Source: Treponema sp.
GTDB taxonomy: Bacteria; Spirochaetota; Spirochaetia; Treponematales; Breznakiellaceae
Direction: 5' to 3'
Length of the DNA stretch: 22,313 nucleotides
Assembly (NCBI GenBank): GCA_031290325.1
Contig: JAITNU010000123.1
Span: 1 to 22,313, forward strand
Position numbers and translations under genes: made by a program. Below are positions 8,760 through 15,675 of the stretch, one piece after another (within the stretch, counting starts at the first letter, position 1; each line of letters begins with the position of its first letter). The notes beneath the pieces were generated by a model. The model had not been told where the DNA came from. It saw only the letters and a list, made by a program, of their open reading frames with translations, and searched no databases.

Positions 8760-8915
8760 ATGGGTTATGATTTCTTGTCTGCGTCTATGACTGGGAATAC
8801 TACTACCCCCATCGTCCGAATCGGACATGGCGCTTCCTCCTGGTGTGGAATTGTAAGAAACTTCATACGAAGTTTATTTTATGGGTGTTACTATAGCGTA
8901 TCCCAGGGCTTATGA
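8760..8915 (+). CDS. Possible small leader ORF of 51 residues, unrecognised
   Basis: The ATG at 8760 follows AGGAAG (8748-8753) at a 6-base spacing, which is a good ribosome site. The frame runs 51 codons to TGA at 8913. The product begins MGYDFLSASMTGNTTT and has no recognisable family. It ends 25 bases before the preferred TTG start of the next gene and contains both dyads of the leader. It might be a leader peptide or a chance ORF; coding is supported only by the ribosome site. Confidence 0.22.
   Translation: MGYDFLSASMTGNTTTPIVRIGHGASSWCGIVRNFIRSLFYGCYYSVSQGL
8858..8875. promoter_or_regulatory. Perfect inverted repeat, candidate operator
   Basis: AAACTTC (8858-8864) and GAAGTTT (8869-8875) are exact inverted repeats around ATAC. 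The site lies about 65 bases upstream of the preferred start of the propeller/HEAT gene, and within or beside a weak promoter reading (TTGTAA-16-TTTATT). The size and symmetry suit a dimeric regulator, but no cognate regulator is encoded in the window. Confidence 0.35.
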
Positions 8916-8940
8916 CAAGGGGGAGCGGAGGGGTAAATTT

Positions 8941-10728
8941 TTGAGAAATACGGGGGCATTCTTGAAAAAATACGACCGGTATAGGGCTTTTGTGGTCCTG
9001 AACCTTTTCGCATGGTTTATCCATATTCCTGGTCTCATGGCCCAGAGCGTGGAAAACCAGGATAATGGGGAGCTGTCCCTGATAACCAAGCGGGCTATAT
9101 GGCAGCAGCCCCTGGGAGGCGCGGTCATGGGGGCGCCCTCCACCCAGGTGGAATCGGTGGTGGTCGTGTGCGATGGGGGAATGCTTAAAGCCTATACCCG
9201 GCAGGGAGTGCCTCTGTGGGATTATTTTGCCGGGGAAAGCCTCACCCCCTTCTTAACCCGTTCCCGGGACGGAACCAGCTATATAGGCAGTACCACGGGA
9301 ACCTTCATTGCGGTCAACCGGACAGGACGGGAACTATGGCGGATCAAGCTGGACGCCCCCCTGGTGAGACCGGTATTAGTTGGCTGGGACGGACGGCTCT
9401 TTGTAGCCACTGAAAAGAAAATCTTATGTTATAATGCGACCGGTTACCTCCTCTGGTATAAACATCTGGAACATCCGGTTGCTCTGAGCCTCAGAGCGGA
9501 TAAACAGGGGGGCTTTATCACGGTTCTTGCTGAGGGAGCACTCCTCCACATAAACCCCTTTGGGAAAACCCAGTCCCACCAACTGGGAGCCGTGCCTGTT
9601 GCAATTGTTCCCCTCATGGTAAGTGCACTGGAAGCCACGACCGGTAACACCCCTGAAAAGGATTATCCCCTCCTCATTCTCTATAAAGACGGCACCACCG
9701 AATTACTAAGCAGCCGCTACCCCTCATCTCCCACCCTGCCGGGCATCCCCCTCGCAGCGGCAAGCCTGGATGATAAGGTGGCCGTTGTCTTGGCAGATGG
9801 GCAGGTTCTCTGCCTCTCCATTACCCAAGGGCAGATACTCTGGATAAAAGAAAGTCAGGTTACACCAGGAGCAGTTTCGGCTGATCCAATTGAGGACGTA
9901 CTCTACGATGAACGGGGTATTGTTATGCTTTCCCAGACAGGGGCCGCAGGCTTTACCGAAGACGGACAACGGCGCTGGTTTGTAAAACTGACCGGCGCGG
10001 CCTCTATGTCAGCATTCAGCGATGAGAGTCTGCTCTATTCTGGTGGAAAGGATTGGAACCTCTATGCCTACAGGCTCGAAAACCGGATTCGCTCCCAGAA
10101 AAAGAACTTCTACGGTCCTGCTCCAGAGGGTACCTACGGCCTGGGCGATCCCCTCCCTGTGCAGCGCACGGATTATTACAATCAATTCAATGAAACCGGA
10201 CTCAAGGCCCAGTTCAGCATCATCAACCGGTGCATACAGGAAGGCCGGGTTGGAACAGAAGAAAAGCCCTTTGTGAGGTATTTGATGGAGGTTGCCGGCA
10301 GTGTACGGAATAGCCTCAAAGCAGCAAGTGTGCGGCCTCCGGTTCATTTCCCCCAGCGGGTTGAAGCGGTACGACTGTTATCCTGCCTCGGATCCAGAGA
10401 ACTCCTCCCCTTTCTGGCAGACCTCTTTATTAATGACCCGGAACCTCTGGTTAAGGTCGCCGCTGCCGAAGCCATAGGCCGCATTGGGGTCGATCCTGAT
10501 GGCATTGCCCTCAAAGCCTTTGCAAACGCCCTCTTTCCCCTGAAGTCTCAGGTCAAAGATGAACGGGTATTGATAGCGGTTACCGCTGCCCTCGGTTCCC
10601 TCTGCCGCTTTTCCGGTCCTCCGGTAAGTGATACCGGCGTATTCCTCCTGGCCGTGCTTGGGGGGAGTGAGAAGCCCTTGCGGGTACGGAACCGGGCGCA
10701 GCAGGAACTCCTGTCTCTGCGTCCTTGA
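8941..10728 (+). CDS. Exported PQQ-like beta-propeller protein with C-terminal HEAT repeats
   Basis: A 595-residue protein counted from TTG at 8941. That start has GGAGGGG (8927-8933) at 7-base spacing, and translation from it yields a normal signal peptide: a basic start (LKKYDRYR), a hydrophobic core and a cut after GLMA. An ATG at 8881 is in frame but has no ribosome site and would bury the signal. Residues of about 45-390 carry repeated propeller blades of the 'G.L.A.n..G..lW' type (examples: TGRELWRI, TGYLLWYKH, QGQILWIKE). The last 125 residues are HEAT-like helical pairs (LLPFLADLFINDPEPLVK, AAAEAIGRIG). The protein is probably periplasmic and serves as a scaffold; no enzymatic residues are evident. 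Ligand and partners are unknown. It is followed after 32 bases (or 20, if the next gene starts at ATT) by the P83/100-family gene, probably in one operon. Confidence 0.8.
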   Translation: MRNTGAFLKKYDRYRAFVVLNLFAWFIHIPGLMAQSVENQDNGELSLITKRAIWQQPLGGAVMGAPSTQVESVVVVCDGGMLKAYTRQGVPLWDYFAGESLTPFLTRSRDGTSYIGSTTGTFIAVNRTGRELWRIKLDAPLVRPVLVGWDGRLFVATEKKILCYNATGYLLWYKHLEHPVALSLRADKQGGFITVLAEGALLHINPFGKTQSHQLGAVPVAIVPLMVSALEATTGNTPEKDYPLLILYKDGTTELLSSRYPSSPTLPGIPLAAASLDDKVAVVLADGQVLCLSITQGQILWIKESQVTPGAVSADPIEDVLYDERGIVMLSQTGAAGFTEDGQRRWFVKLTGAASMSAFSDESLLYSGGKDWNLYAYRLENRIRSQKKNFYGPAPEGTYGLGDPLPVQRTDYYNQFNETGLKAQFSIINRCIQEGRVGTEEKPFVRYLMEVAGSVRNSLKAASVRPPVHFPQRVEAVRLLSCLGSRELLPFLADLFINDPEPLVKVAAAEAIGRIGVDPDGIALKAFANALFPLKSQVKDERVLIAVTAALGSLCRFSGPPVSDTGVFLLAVLGGSEKPLRVRNRAQQELLSLRP

Positions 10729-10748
10729 TTACCTAAAGGAGACCTGGT

Positions 10749-12260
10749 ATTATAGTACAAATGGAAACTCCTGGCGGCCGGTGTACCAGCCCTATTATCG
10801 AAGTTTTATATATCGTTCTTGGGGTGATGCTTGCAGGGTTCCCCGGTTTACTCTCTGCGCAAGTTAATACCGATGAATTGCGGAAAAGCCAGGCTCCGGT
10901 TGAGTTTCTCAACTATGAAGGGCCAGTTGCACGGGTAGACTCCCGTGCACAGATCCGGGGTATCGGGTATACCCTTGGGGTCGCGGTTAATGGCGGGTCC
11001 ACGCGGACCGGGTCACAGAACCGGTATTTTGTGATCCATTCGGTAAGCGCCCCTGAGGGGGATAAACTTGATGCGGATCTCTTCGGCTTAGGTGCTGATG
11101 CCGGGGTTGATCACATCCGAAACCTCAGACTTATCATCCAGGGATACCTGGAAGGGGCCTATCGGTATTCTGCTGCTGATGCCCAGCTCCTTGCCCAGTA
11201 TATCACGGTGTACAATGCGGTTTACCGCCGTGATTGGGACTATTTCAGTGCCCGGTACAAGGTTCCGGTCATACAGCAGAGTACCCCTGAACAGGCAGGA
11301 CTTTCCACTCGTTTTAATGAATGGCCTGGAAAAACCCTGCTGTTCATACCCCTGGGTAATGCCCAACCCGGTTCCCTCAGCGCGGTAGATACGACCGTCT
11401 TAACCGATTCACGGGTACAGGAAGAACTGCGTAAGGATGAGCATCAGGGTATAGAGCAGCGCGGGGCCATGGTGGAGTTTAAGGAACGGGAAGCTGCTGA
11501 GGCGGAGGAACGAGCCGCAACCCTGCGGGAGGCGGAGGAACCGGCCCTGCGGGAGGCGGAGGAACGGGCCCCGCAGGAAGAACGTGTCCAGGAACAACAG
11601 GAACGCACCGGGGAACGCCATGCGGAGACCACTCCGGTAGAACAAATCGAAGTGGCATCACGTGAAGAAGCAGCCCAGGCAGCGGAAGCCTTGGCTGAAC
11701 AGAAGCGCGCCGAAATCCGGGAAGAACAGGGCGGTATTGCTGAGGATCAGGAGGGATTTATAGGCGATGAAAATCCCGAAGTTCCGTCGGGCATCATCGG
11801 GATCGCCCTGGTGGATCCCGATTCGCCTATGGGCTGTATTGTGAAGCTCAATCCCCTCACCGGGGAGGAGATCAAGCGTTCCATCATTGATACGATAAAC
11901 GCCCGGACCGTAACCCTCATCAACAACAAGCTCATCGCCATAGCAGGACAAAACCGGGGAAATGGGGCAATACGGCTCGTGGAGATCGACCTTGAAACCC
12001 TGGAAATGACCATCCAGGGAGCTGAGGACATTCACCGTGAAAGCCGGCTCTGGGTGAACGGCAGTGACCTCTATGCCATTAGCTCCTCCGGGGGAAATTG
12101 CTACTTAGCCCGTTTCAATACGGCCCTGGAACGCCAGGCCCAATCGGTCATTACCGTTCATCCCTTTGCAACCCTGAACGTTCAGGGGAATATGCTGCTC
12201 ACCCAGCGTGCCAACGGCACTGCCGTGATCCTCAATCCCGGGGATTTGACGGAACGGTAG
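10749..12260 (+). CDS. P83/100-family spirochaete antigen, exported
   Basis: A spirochaete surface/periplasmic protein of about 500 residues, matching the Borrelia/Treponema P83/100 pattern. It has a signal peptide cut after LLSA, an N-terminal domain (about 35-220) with VEFLNYEGPVARVDSRAQ and a YRRDWDYF block, a charged Glu/Arg/Ala coiled coil (about 223-333), and a C-terminal domain that looks propeller-like (about 334-499, with VKLNPLTGE and LVEIDLETLE). Function is unknown; a structural role in the envelope is usually assumed. The coiled coil contains 24-30-base tandem repeats. The start is uncertain: ATG at 10761 is 19 bases from the only good ribosome site, AAAGGAG (10735-10741), whereas an in-frame ATT at 10749 is exactly 7 bases from it. 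I give the ATT reading; the mature protein is the same. Confidence 0.85.
   Translation: MIVQMETPGGRCTSPIIEVLYIVLGVMLAGFPGLLSAQVNTDELRKSQAPVEFLNYEGPVARVDSRAQIRGIGYTLGVAVNGGSTRTGSQNRYFVIHSVSAPEGDKLDADLFGLGADAGVDHIRNLRLIIQGYLEGAYRYSAADAQLLAQYITVYNAVYRRDWDYFSARYKVPVIQQSTPEQAGLSTRFNEWPGKTLLFIPLGNAQPGSLSAVDTTVLTDSRVQEELRKDEHQGIEQRGAMVEFKEREAAEAEERAATLREAEEPALREAEERAPQEERVQEQQERTGERHAETTPVEQIEVASREEAAQAAEALAEQKRAEIREEQGGIAEDQEGFIGDENPEVPSGIIGIALVDPDSPMGCIVKLNPLTGEEIKRSIIDTINARTVTLINNKLIAIAGQNRGNGAIRLVEIDLETLEMTIQGAEDIHRESRLWVNGSDLYAISSSGGNCYLARFNTALERQAQSVITVHPFATLNVQGNMLLTQRANGTAVILNPGDLTER
11502..11579 (+). repeat. Three in-frame tandem repeats (30+24+24 bases) coding AEE(R/P)A..(R/Q)E
   Basis: The word GCGGAGGAAC recurs at 11502, 11532 and 11556, giving one 30-base and two 24-base units that encode AEERAATLRE, AEEPALRE and AEERAPQE in the coiled coil of the P83/100-family protein. 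Because the units are whole codons, copy number could change without a frameshift. Confidence 0.85.
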
Positions 12261-12285
12261 TGCTTGAAACGGTGGCACTAGTTCC
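12251..12285. terminator. Shared hairpin between convergent genes, containing both stop codons
   Basis: GGAAC (12251-12255) pairs with GTTCC (12281-12285), and TAGTGC (12258-12263) with GCACTA (12275-12280), giving an 11-bp stem with a two-base bulge. The TAG stop of the P83/100-family gene and the TAG stop of nifU (minus strand) form opposite sides of the stem. No T-run follows on either strand, so it is a possible bidirectional, non-canonical terminator. Confidence 0.45.
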
Positions 12286-12871
12286 CATAGATATGGGCAA
12301 ACTCGTGCAGCAGTTCCAGGGCCTTATCCTTGCACTCCCCGCAGCCGGTCCCTATTTTCGTGGCTTGCTGCAAGGCCTCCCAGGTATGGGCGCCCTGGTG
12401 AAAGGCGTTTTCGATGTCCTTATCGGTAATCCCCAGGCAATGACAAATCTCCGTGGACGTTTCCTTGAGCATTCCGGCTCGTCCGGTTTTTTCCAGGTAG
12501 TTGTCAATCGCAGCCCGCAGGGCCTTATCCCCGAGAACGGAACAGTGGATCTTGTAATTCGGCAGCCCTCCCAGCTTTTCCACCAGATCTTCCGGCCTGA
12601 TGGTATAGGCATCCTTGATGTTCATGCCTTTGATGATTTCAGAAAGCATACTGGTTGACGCGATGGCGCTGGCACAACCATAGGTCTTCCACCGCACATC
12701 GGTGATGATATCATCCTTAATTGTAAGGAGCATCAGCATCTGATCCCCACATTTGATGTTTCCTGTCTGTCCCCGCCCATCGGCAGGGAAACTCCCCTCA
12801 TCCCCCATAAGCACATTCCGGGGATTAGTGAAATGGTCTTTAACCGTATCAGAATATAACCAATCGGACAT
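12278..12871 (-). CDS. nifU: NifU-like Fe-S cluster scaffold (IscU domain plus BFD-like [2Fe-2S] domain)
   Basis: A 197-residue cytoplasmic scaffold on which Fe-S clusters are built from sulfur supplied by the cysteine desulfurase encoded just upstream. The IscU-type domain (1-130) has the three cluster cysteines: C41 (GNIKCGD), C66 (YGCAS) and C110 (IHCSV). Residues of about 140-185 form a BFD-like domain with CHC (143-145) and CGEC (177-180), which would hold a permanent [2Fe-2S] cluster. The C-terminal Nfu domain of full-length NifU (about 300 residues) is absent, as in many anaerobes. The ATG follows AGAGAGGAG. It lies 27 bases after nifS, in one operon. No nitrogenase genes are in the window, so a general housekeeping role is as likely as a nitrogen-fixation one. 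Confidence 0.94.
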   Translation of the reverse strand: MSDWLYSDTVKDHFTNPRNVLMGDEGSFPADGRGQTGNIKCGDQMLMLLTIKDDIITDVRWKTYGCASAIASTSMLSEIIKGMNIKDAYTIRPEDLVEKLGGLPNYKIHCSVLGDKALRAAIDNYLEKTGRAGMLKETSTEICHCLGITDKDIENAFHQGAHTWEALQQATKIGTGCGECKDKALELLHEFAHIYGN

Positions 12872-12898
12872 AGCACGCTCCTCTCTAAAAATAGGCCC

Positions 12899-14083
12899 TT
12901 AAGAGGCCAAAGTTGACATTGCCCTGAGCCGGGCGATGATGGGAACCACCGTTTCGATGATATAATCAACCTCCTCAGTGGTAACCCCCCATCCTAAACT
13001 AAAGCGTATGGAACCATGGGCAAGCTCAGGCCCCACCCCAATGGCCAGGAGCACATGGGATGGTTCAAGGCTGCCTGAGGCACAGGCGGAACCGGTAGAG
13101 GCCTCAATCCCCTGCATATCCATGGACAGCAGGATCGCTTCCCCCTCTGCCCCGGGGAAGGAAACGTTCAGGGTATTGGGGAGCACATCAACGGGATGCC
13201 CGTTGATCTTGATATGGGGGATTCTTTCAATAAAGCCATCCCGGAGCCGGTTTCTCAGTACCCCCAGCTCCCTGCCGTACCGGTCCACCTCCTTAACCGC
13301 AAGGGTGGCGGCCTTCCCAAATCCCAGGATACCGATGTTGTTGTAGGTTCCCGCCCGGAAACCATCTTCCTGATGACCGCCCTGGATGAGGGGGAAGAGG
13401 GGCGCCCCTTTCCGCACATACAGGGCGCCAATACCCTTAGGCCCGTAGATCTTATGAGCCGACATGGTGAGGTAATCCACCCCCAAGTCCACGGCATTGA
13501 CCGGTATCTTCCCCACAGCCTGAACCGCGTCGGTGTGCATCCATGCCCCCGCAGCTTTCACCAGTTGGGAGATTTCCTTGATATCCTGGATGGTTCCGAT
13601 TTCGTTATTGGCCATCATCACCGACACCAAAAGGGTCCGTTCATTCAACGCGGCTTTCAGGGCATCAAGTTTTACGGTACCGTATTCGTCCACCGGGAGG
13701 AAGCTTACCTTAAAGCCCAGGGTCTTAAGAAATTCTGCGGAATTCAATACACAAGGATGCTCAATCGCCGTGGTGATGAGCTCGGTTCGGCCTTCAGGGA
13801 GCACCCGCCCGTCCGGGCCTGAACCAAGACGCCGCATGGTCTGGAACACCGTGTTGTTCGATTCAGAACCCCCTGAAGTGAAGATGATATCCCTCGGCGG
13901 CACCCCCAGGAGTGTTCCCACCGCGTTCCGGGCCTCCTCCACCCGTGCGTGGGCCAGCCGCCCGGCGGCATGCAAACTGGAGGCATTCCCATAGACCTCT
14001 AAATCCGCTATCATGGCGGCCTTAACCTCATCCCTGAGAGGGGTGGTCGCGTTATAATCAACATAAATCTGTCGTTCCAGCAT
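12899..14083 (-). CDS. nifS: Cysteine desulfurase (class V aminotransferase fold)
   Basis: A 394-residue PLP enzyme that removes sulfur from cysteine as a persulfide for Fe-S assembly. Diagnostic residues are seen: YVDYNATTPL at the N terminus, FTSGGSESNN (68-77), EHP (109-111), HTDAVQ (183-188), the PLP lysine K211 in MSAHKIYGPKG, GTYNN (245-249), and the catalytic cysteine C334 in STGSACASGS. The short loop around C334 matches the NifS/IscS group rather than SufS. The ATG follows AGAGAGG. It is the first gene of the nifS-nifU operon, with its own promoter and overlapping palindromes directly upstream, so expression is probably repressor-controlled. 'nifS' rather than 'iscS' is used because the partner is NifU-like. 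Confidence 0.95.
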   Translation of the reverse strand: MLERQIYVDYNATTPLRDEVKAAMIADLEVYGNASSLHAAGRLAHARVEEARNAVGTLLGVPPRDIIFTSGGSESNNTVFQTMRRLGSGPDGRVLPEGRTELITTAIEHPCVLNSAEFLKTLGFKVSFLPVDEYGTVKLDALKAALNERTLLVSVMMANNEIGTIQDIKEISQLVKAAGAWMHTDAVQAVGKIPVNAVDLGVDYLTMSAHKIYGPKGIGALYVRKGAPLFPLIQGGHQEDGFRAGTYNNIGILGFGKAATLAVKEVDRYGRELGVLRNRLRDGFIERIPHIKINGHPVDVLPNTLNVSFPGAEGEAILLSMDMQGIEASTGSACASGSLEPSHVLLAIGVGPELAHGSIRFSLGWGVTTEEVDYIIETVVPIIARLRAMSTLAS

Positions 14084-14095
14084 AAGAACCTCTCT

Positions 14096-14125
14096 TATAT
14101 TACTAATATACTAATATATAGTATA
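14096..14125. promoter_or_regulatory. Overlapping perfect palindromes upstream of nifS, candidate operator
   Basis: Two perfect palindromes overlap here: TATATTA-C-TAATATA (14096-14110) and TATACTA-ATATA-TAGTATA (14107-14125). The word TACTAATA is also directly repeated (14101-14116). The second palindrome contains the -10 box of the nifS promoter, and the first lies between it and the ribosome site. This is the expected layout of a repressor operator. Fe-S operons in many bacteria are controlled by Rrf2/IscR-type regulators, but the regulator here is unknown. Confidence 0.55.
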
Positions 14126-14147
14126 ACAGAGGGGAATTGGGAGTAAA
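14120..14147 (-). promoter_or_regulatory. Sigma-70-type promoter of nifS-nifU
   Basis: On the minus strand TTTACT (14142-14147) and TATACT (14120-14125) are separated by 16 bases, matching 4 of 6 and 5 of 6 consensus bases. Transcription would start near 14113, about 30 bases before the nifS ATG. The -10 box is part of a 19-bp palindrome. Confidence 0.55.
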
Positions 14148-14241
14148 GAGTGGAATAAACACCCAAATTCACTGAATTTTCTCATTATTTTTGCACAACC
14201 AGGACATCATTCTACCTCAAGTATAGCCTGCCATACGGTTA

Positions 14242-15675
14242 TTATTGAAAGAGCGGGACCAGTCCCACGAGACCCTTGACCTCCCGGTCGGCGAAACGCA
14301 GCCCCCCGCTGATGAAAAAGTCCCGGTCGGCGTTCAGGGCATTGGTAATGCCCCCTTGCAGGTAGATCCAGTTCCAGGGCTTGTCCGAGTTGGGGTCAAA
14401 GAAGGGGTAAATGGTCAGGGTTCCCCGGAGATTCGGAGCTGCGCCGGTTTTAAAGTTAAAGACCTCCCCGGAAAGACTCACCCACCGCAAGGGCTGAATG
14501 TCTATGCCGATACCGGCGGTGTTTTCCAGCAGCCCGCCCCGGATCGTGAGGGGACCGAAACAGCGGGCCAATTCAGCATCAATCGCAAAGGAAAAACGGG
14601 TTACAGTCTGCGTACCGTTTTCATCGAAGGTTTCGTTAATTATCCGGGAACCAACGCCGTTGGGGACGCTGGATACCCCGATACGGTACCACCGGTCATT
14701 TGAACGGGGGGTCAGCCGCAGAGATGCTCCCGCCCGTACCTGCCCGGTCAACACCTCATACCGGGCTTTAGTATCCACCTGTATACCCAATCCCACCGCC
14801 CGCTCCACGATTTCCCCGGCATTGGTGACCACCCCGTTTACGTTTACCGTAAGGGTACTGAAATTATCCAGGGTGGTTTGCAGCTTGATCGCCGCTTCCT
14901 CGGTCTGTTCCACTGCGGCAAGTACCTTGTCGTATAAACGGTCATCATAAATAGCCTGACCAATATTCCCCTGGCCCCGGCGGATTTCATCGGTAATCAT
15001 GCGGATGTTTGACAAGGCTCCGTGGATATCCGCCACAGAGCTACTTATATCCCCCTCCCGTAACAGCCCCTCGGCCCGTTCGGTTATCAGGGCTGTGGAT
15101 TCCAGAATCCGGGAAACCCGATCAAGCTCGGCGTCTGATTGGGCGTCGAGTTTCCGGGCGATTGAATTGAAGGTTTCCAGGGATACCGACAGCAGGGCCA
15201 TCTGATTGGTCTGAAATTCCCGCAGGATATCCGTAACCTGGGATCCCAGCTCCTGGACCATACCCATGATCGCATTCAAATCCTGGGTATTCCTTTGAGT
15301 AGCAATATGCCCTCCTGGTGGCATAACCGGACTCAGGGCCGTGCCGGGGTTCAGAGTCAGTACCGAAGTTCCCAATATCGAAGAAGCCTTCCGGGCAATA
15401 TGGGCATCCTCCCGGATTGCAACATCCTTGAGGAGCGCAACCTTGAGGCGGGCTTCGTTTCCAACCAGGGTAATTGACTTGATGGTTCCCACCGCAACCC
15501 CTGCAAGATACACCTTGGACCGTGTGGAAAGGCCCGATGCATCCGGGATGACTACCTCATACTGCCTGGTATTAAAATCACTAAGCCCATCGGCGGATAG
15601 TATGATATATGCAACACCGGCGCTTCCCACTACTATAAAGAACAGGGCTATTTTTACATAATGAGTAATATTCAT
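14242..15675 (-). CDS. mlaD: MCE-domain lipid transport protein MlaD with a C-terminal beta-barrel-like domain
   Basis: A 477-residue protein, much longer than E. coli MlaD (about 180). Order of parts: one N-terminal membrane helix (about 8-26); an MCE domain (about 38-112) with YEVVIPDASGLSTRSKVYLAG and VGTIKSITL; a long helical, heptad-rich region (about 130-295); and about 180 residues (297-477) of alternating polar/apolar strands bounded by turns and aromatic residues (VRAGASLRLTP, DRWYRIGVSS, VTRFSFAIDAEL, WVSLSGEVFNF, FFISGGLRF), ending LVPLFQ. The last part reads as an outer-membrane beta-barrel. A related long MlaD in the diderm Firmicute Veillonella parvula is known to bridge inner and outer membranes; the same is inferred here. 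Its ATG overlaps the mlaF stop by four bases (ATGA). It is the last gene of mlaE-mlaF-mlaD. Confidence 0.85.
   Translation of the reverse strand: MNITHYVKIALFFIVVGSAGVAYIILSADGLSDFNTRQYEVVIPDASGLSTRSKVYLAGVAVGTIKSITLVGNEARLKVALLKDVAIREDAHIARKASSILGTSVLTLNPGTALSPVMPPGGHIATQRNTQDLNAIMGMVQELGSQVTDILREFQTNQMALLSVSLETFNSIARKLDAQSDAELDRVSRILESTALITERAEGLLREGDISSSVADIHGALSNIRMITDEIRRGQGNIGQAIYDDRLYDKVLAAVEQTEEAAIKLQTTLDNFSTLTVNVNGVVTNAGEIVERAVGLGIQVDTKARYEVLTGQVRAGASLRLTPRSNDRWYRIGVSSVPNGVGSRIINETFDENGTQTVTRFSFAIDAELARCFGPLTIRGGLLENTAGIGIDIQPLRWVSLSGEVFNFKTGAAPNLRGTLTIYPFFDPNSDKPWNWIYLQGGITNALNADRDFFISGGLRFADREVKGLVGLVPLFQ

Larger units (their letters stand above)
8628..8940. other. Divergent intergenic region between corA and the propeller/HEAT gene
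   Basis: This 313-base region holds no recognised gene if the propeller gene starts at TTG 8941. It contains a possible 51-codon ORF (8760-8915) and two short dyads: GTCCGA-A-TCGGAC at 8814-8826 and AAACTTC-ATAC-GAAGTTT at 8858-8875. A weak promoter reading is TTGTAA (8851-8856), 16 bases, TTTATT (8873-8878), which would place the second dyad in the spacer and -10 as an operator. The corA side shows no convincing promoter. Confidence 0.5.

Noticed and set aside
8628..8760. Mg2+ riboswitch upstream of corA
   Set aside because: The leader is short and I found no recognisable M-box-like core or a terminator/antiterminator pair.
8858..8875. lox-like recombination site
   Set aside because: One half resembles a lox arm (ATACGAAGTT), but the arms are 7 bases rather than 13 and the 4-base centre is too short; no tyrosine recombinase is present.
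11502..11579. CRISPR-like tandem repeat
   Set aside because: Units are contiguous without spacers, are in frame and code part of a coiled coil.
12278..14083. Part of a nitrogen-fixation cluster
   Set aside because: No nifHDK or other nif genes are visible; NifS/NifU-type assembly also serves general Fe-S needs in anaerobes.
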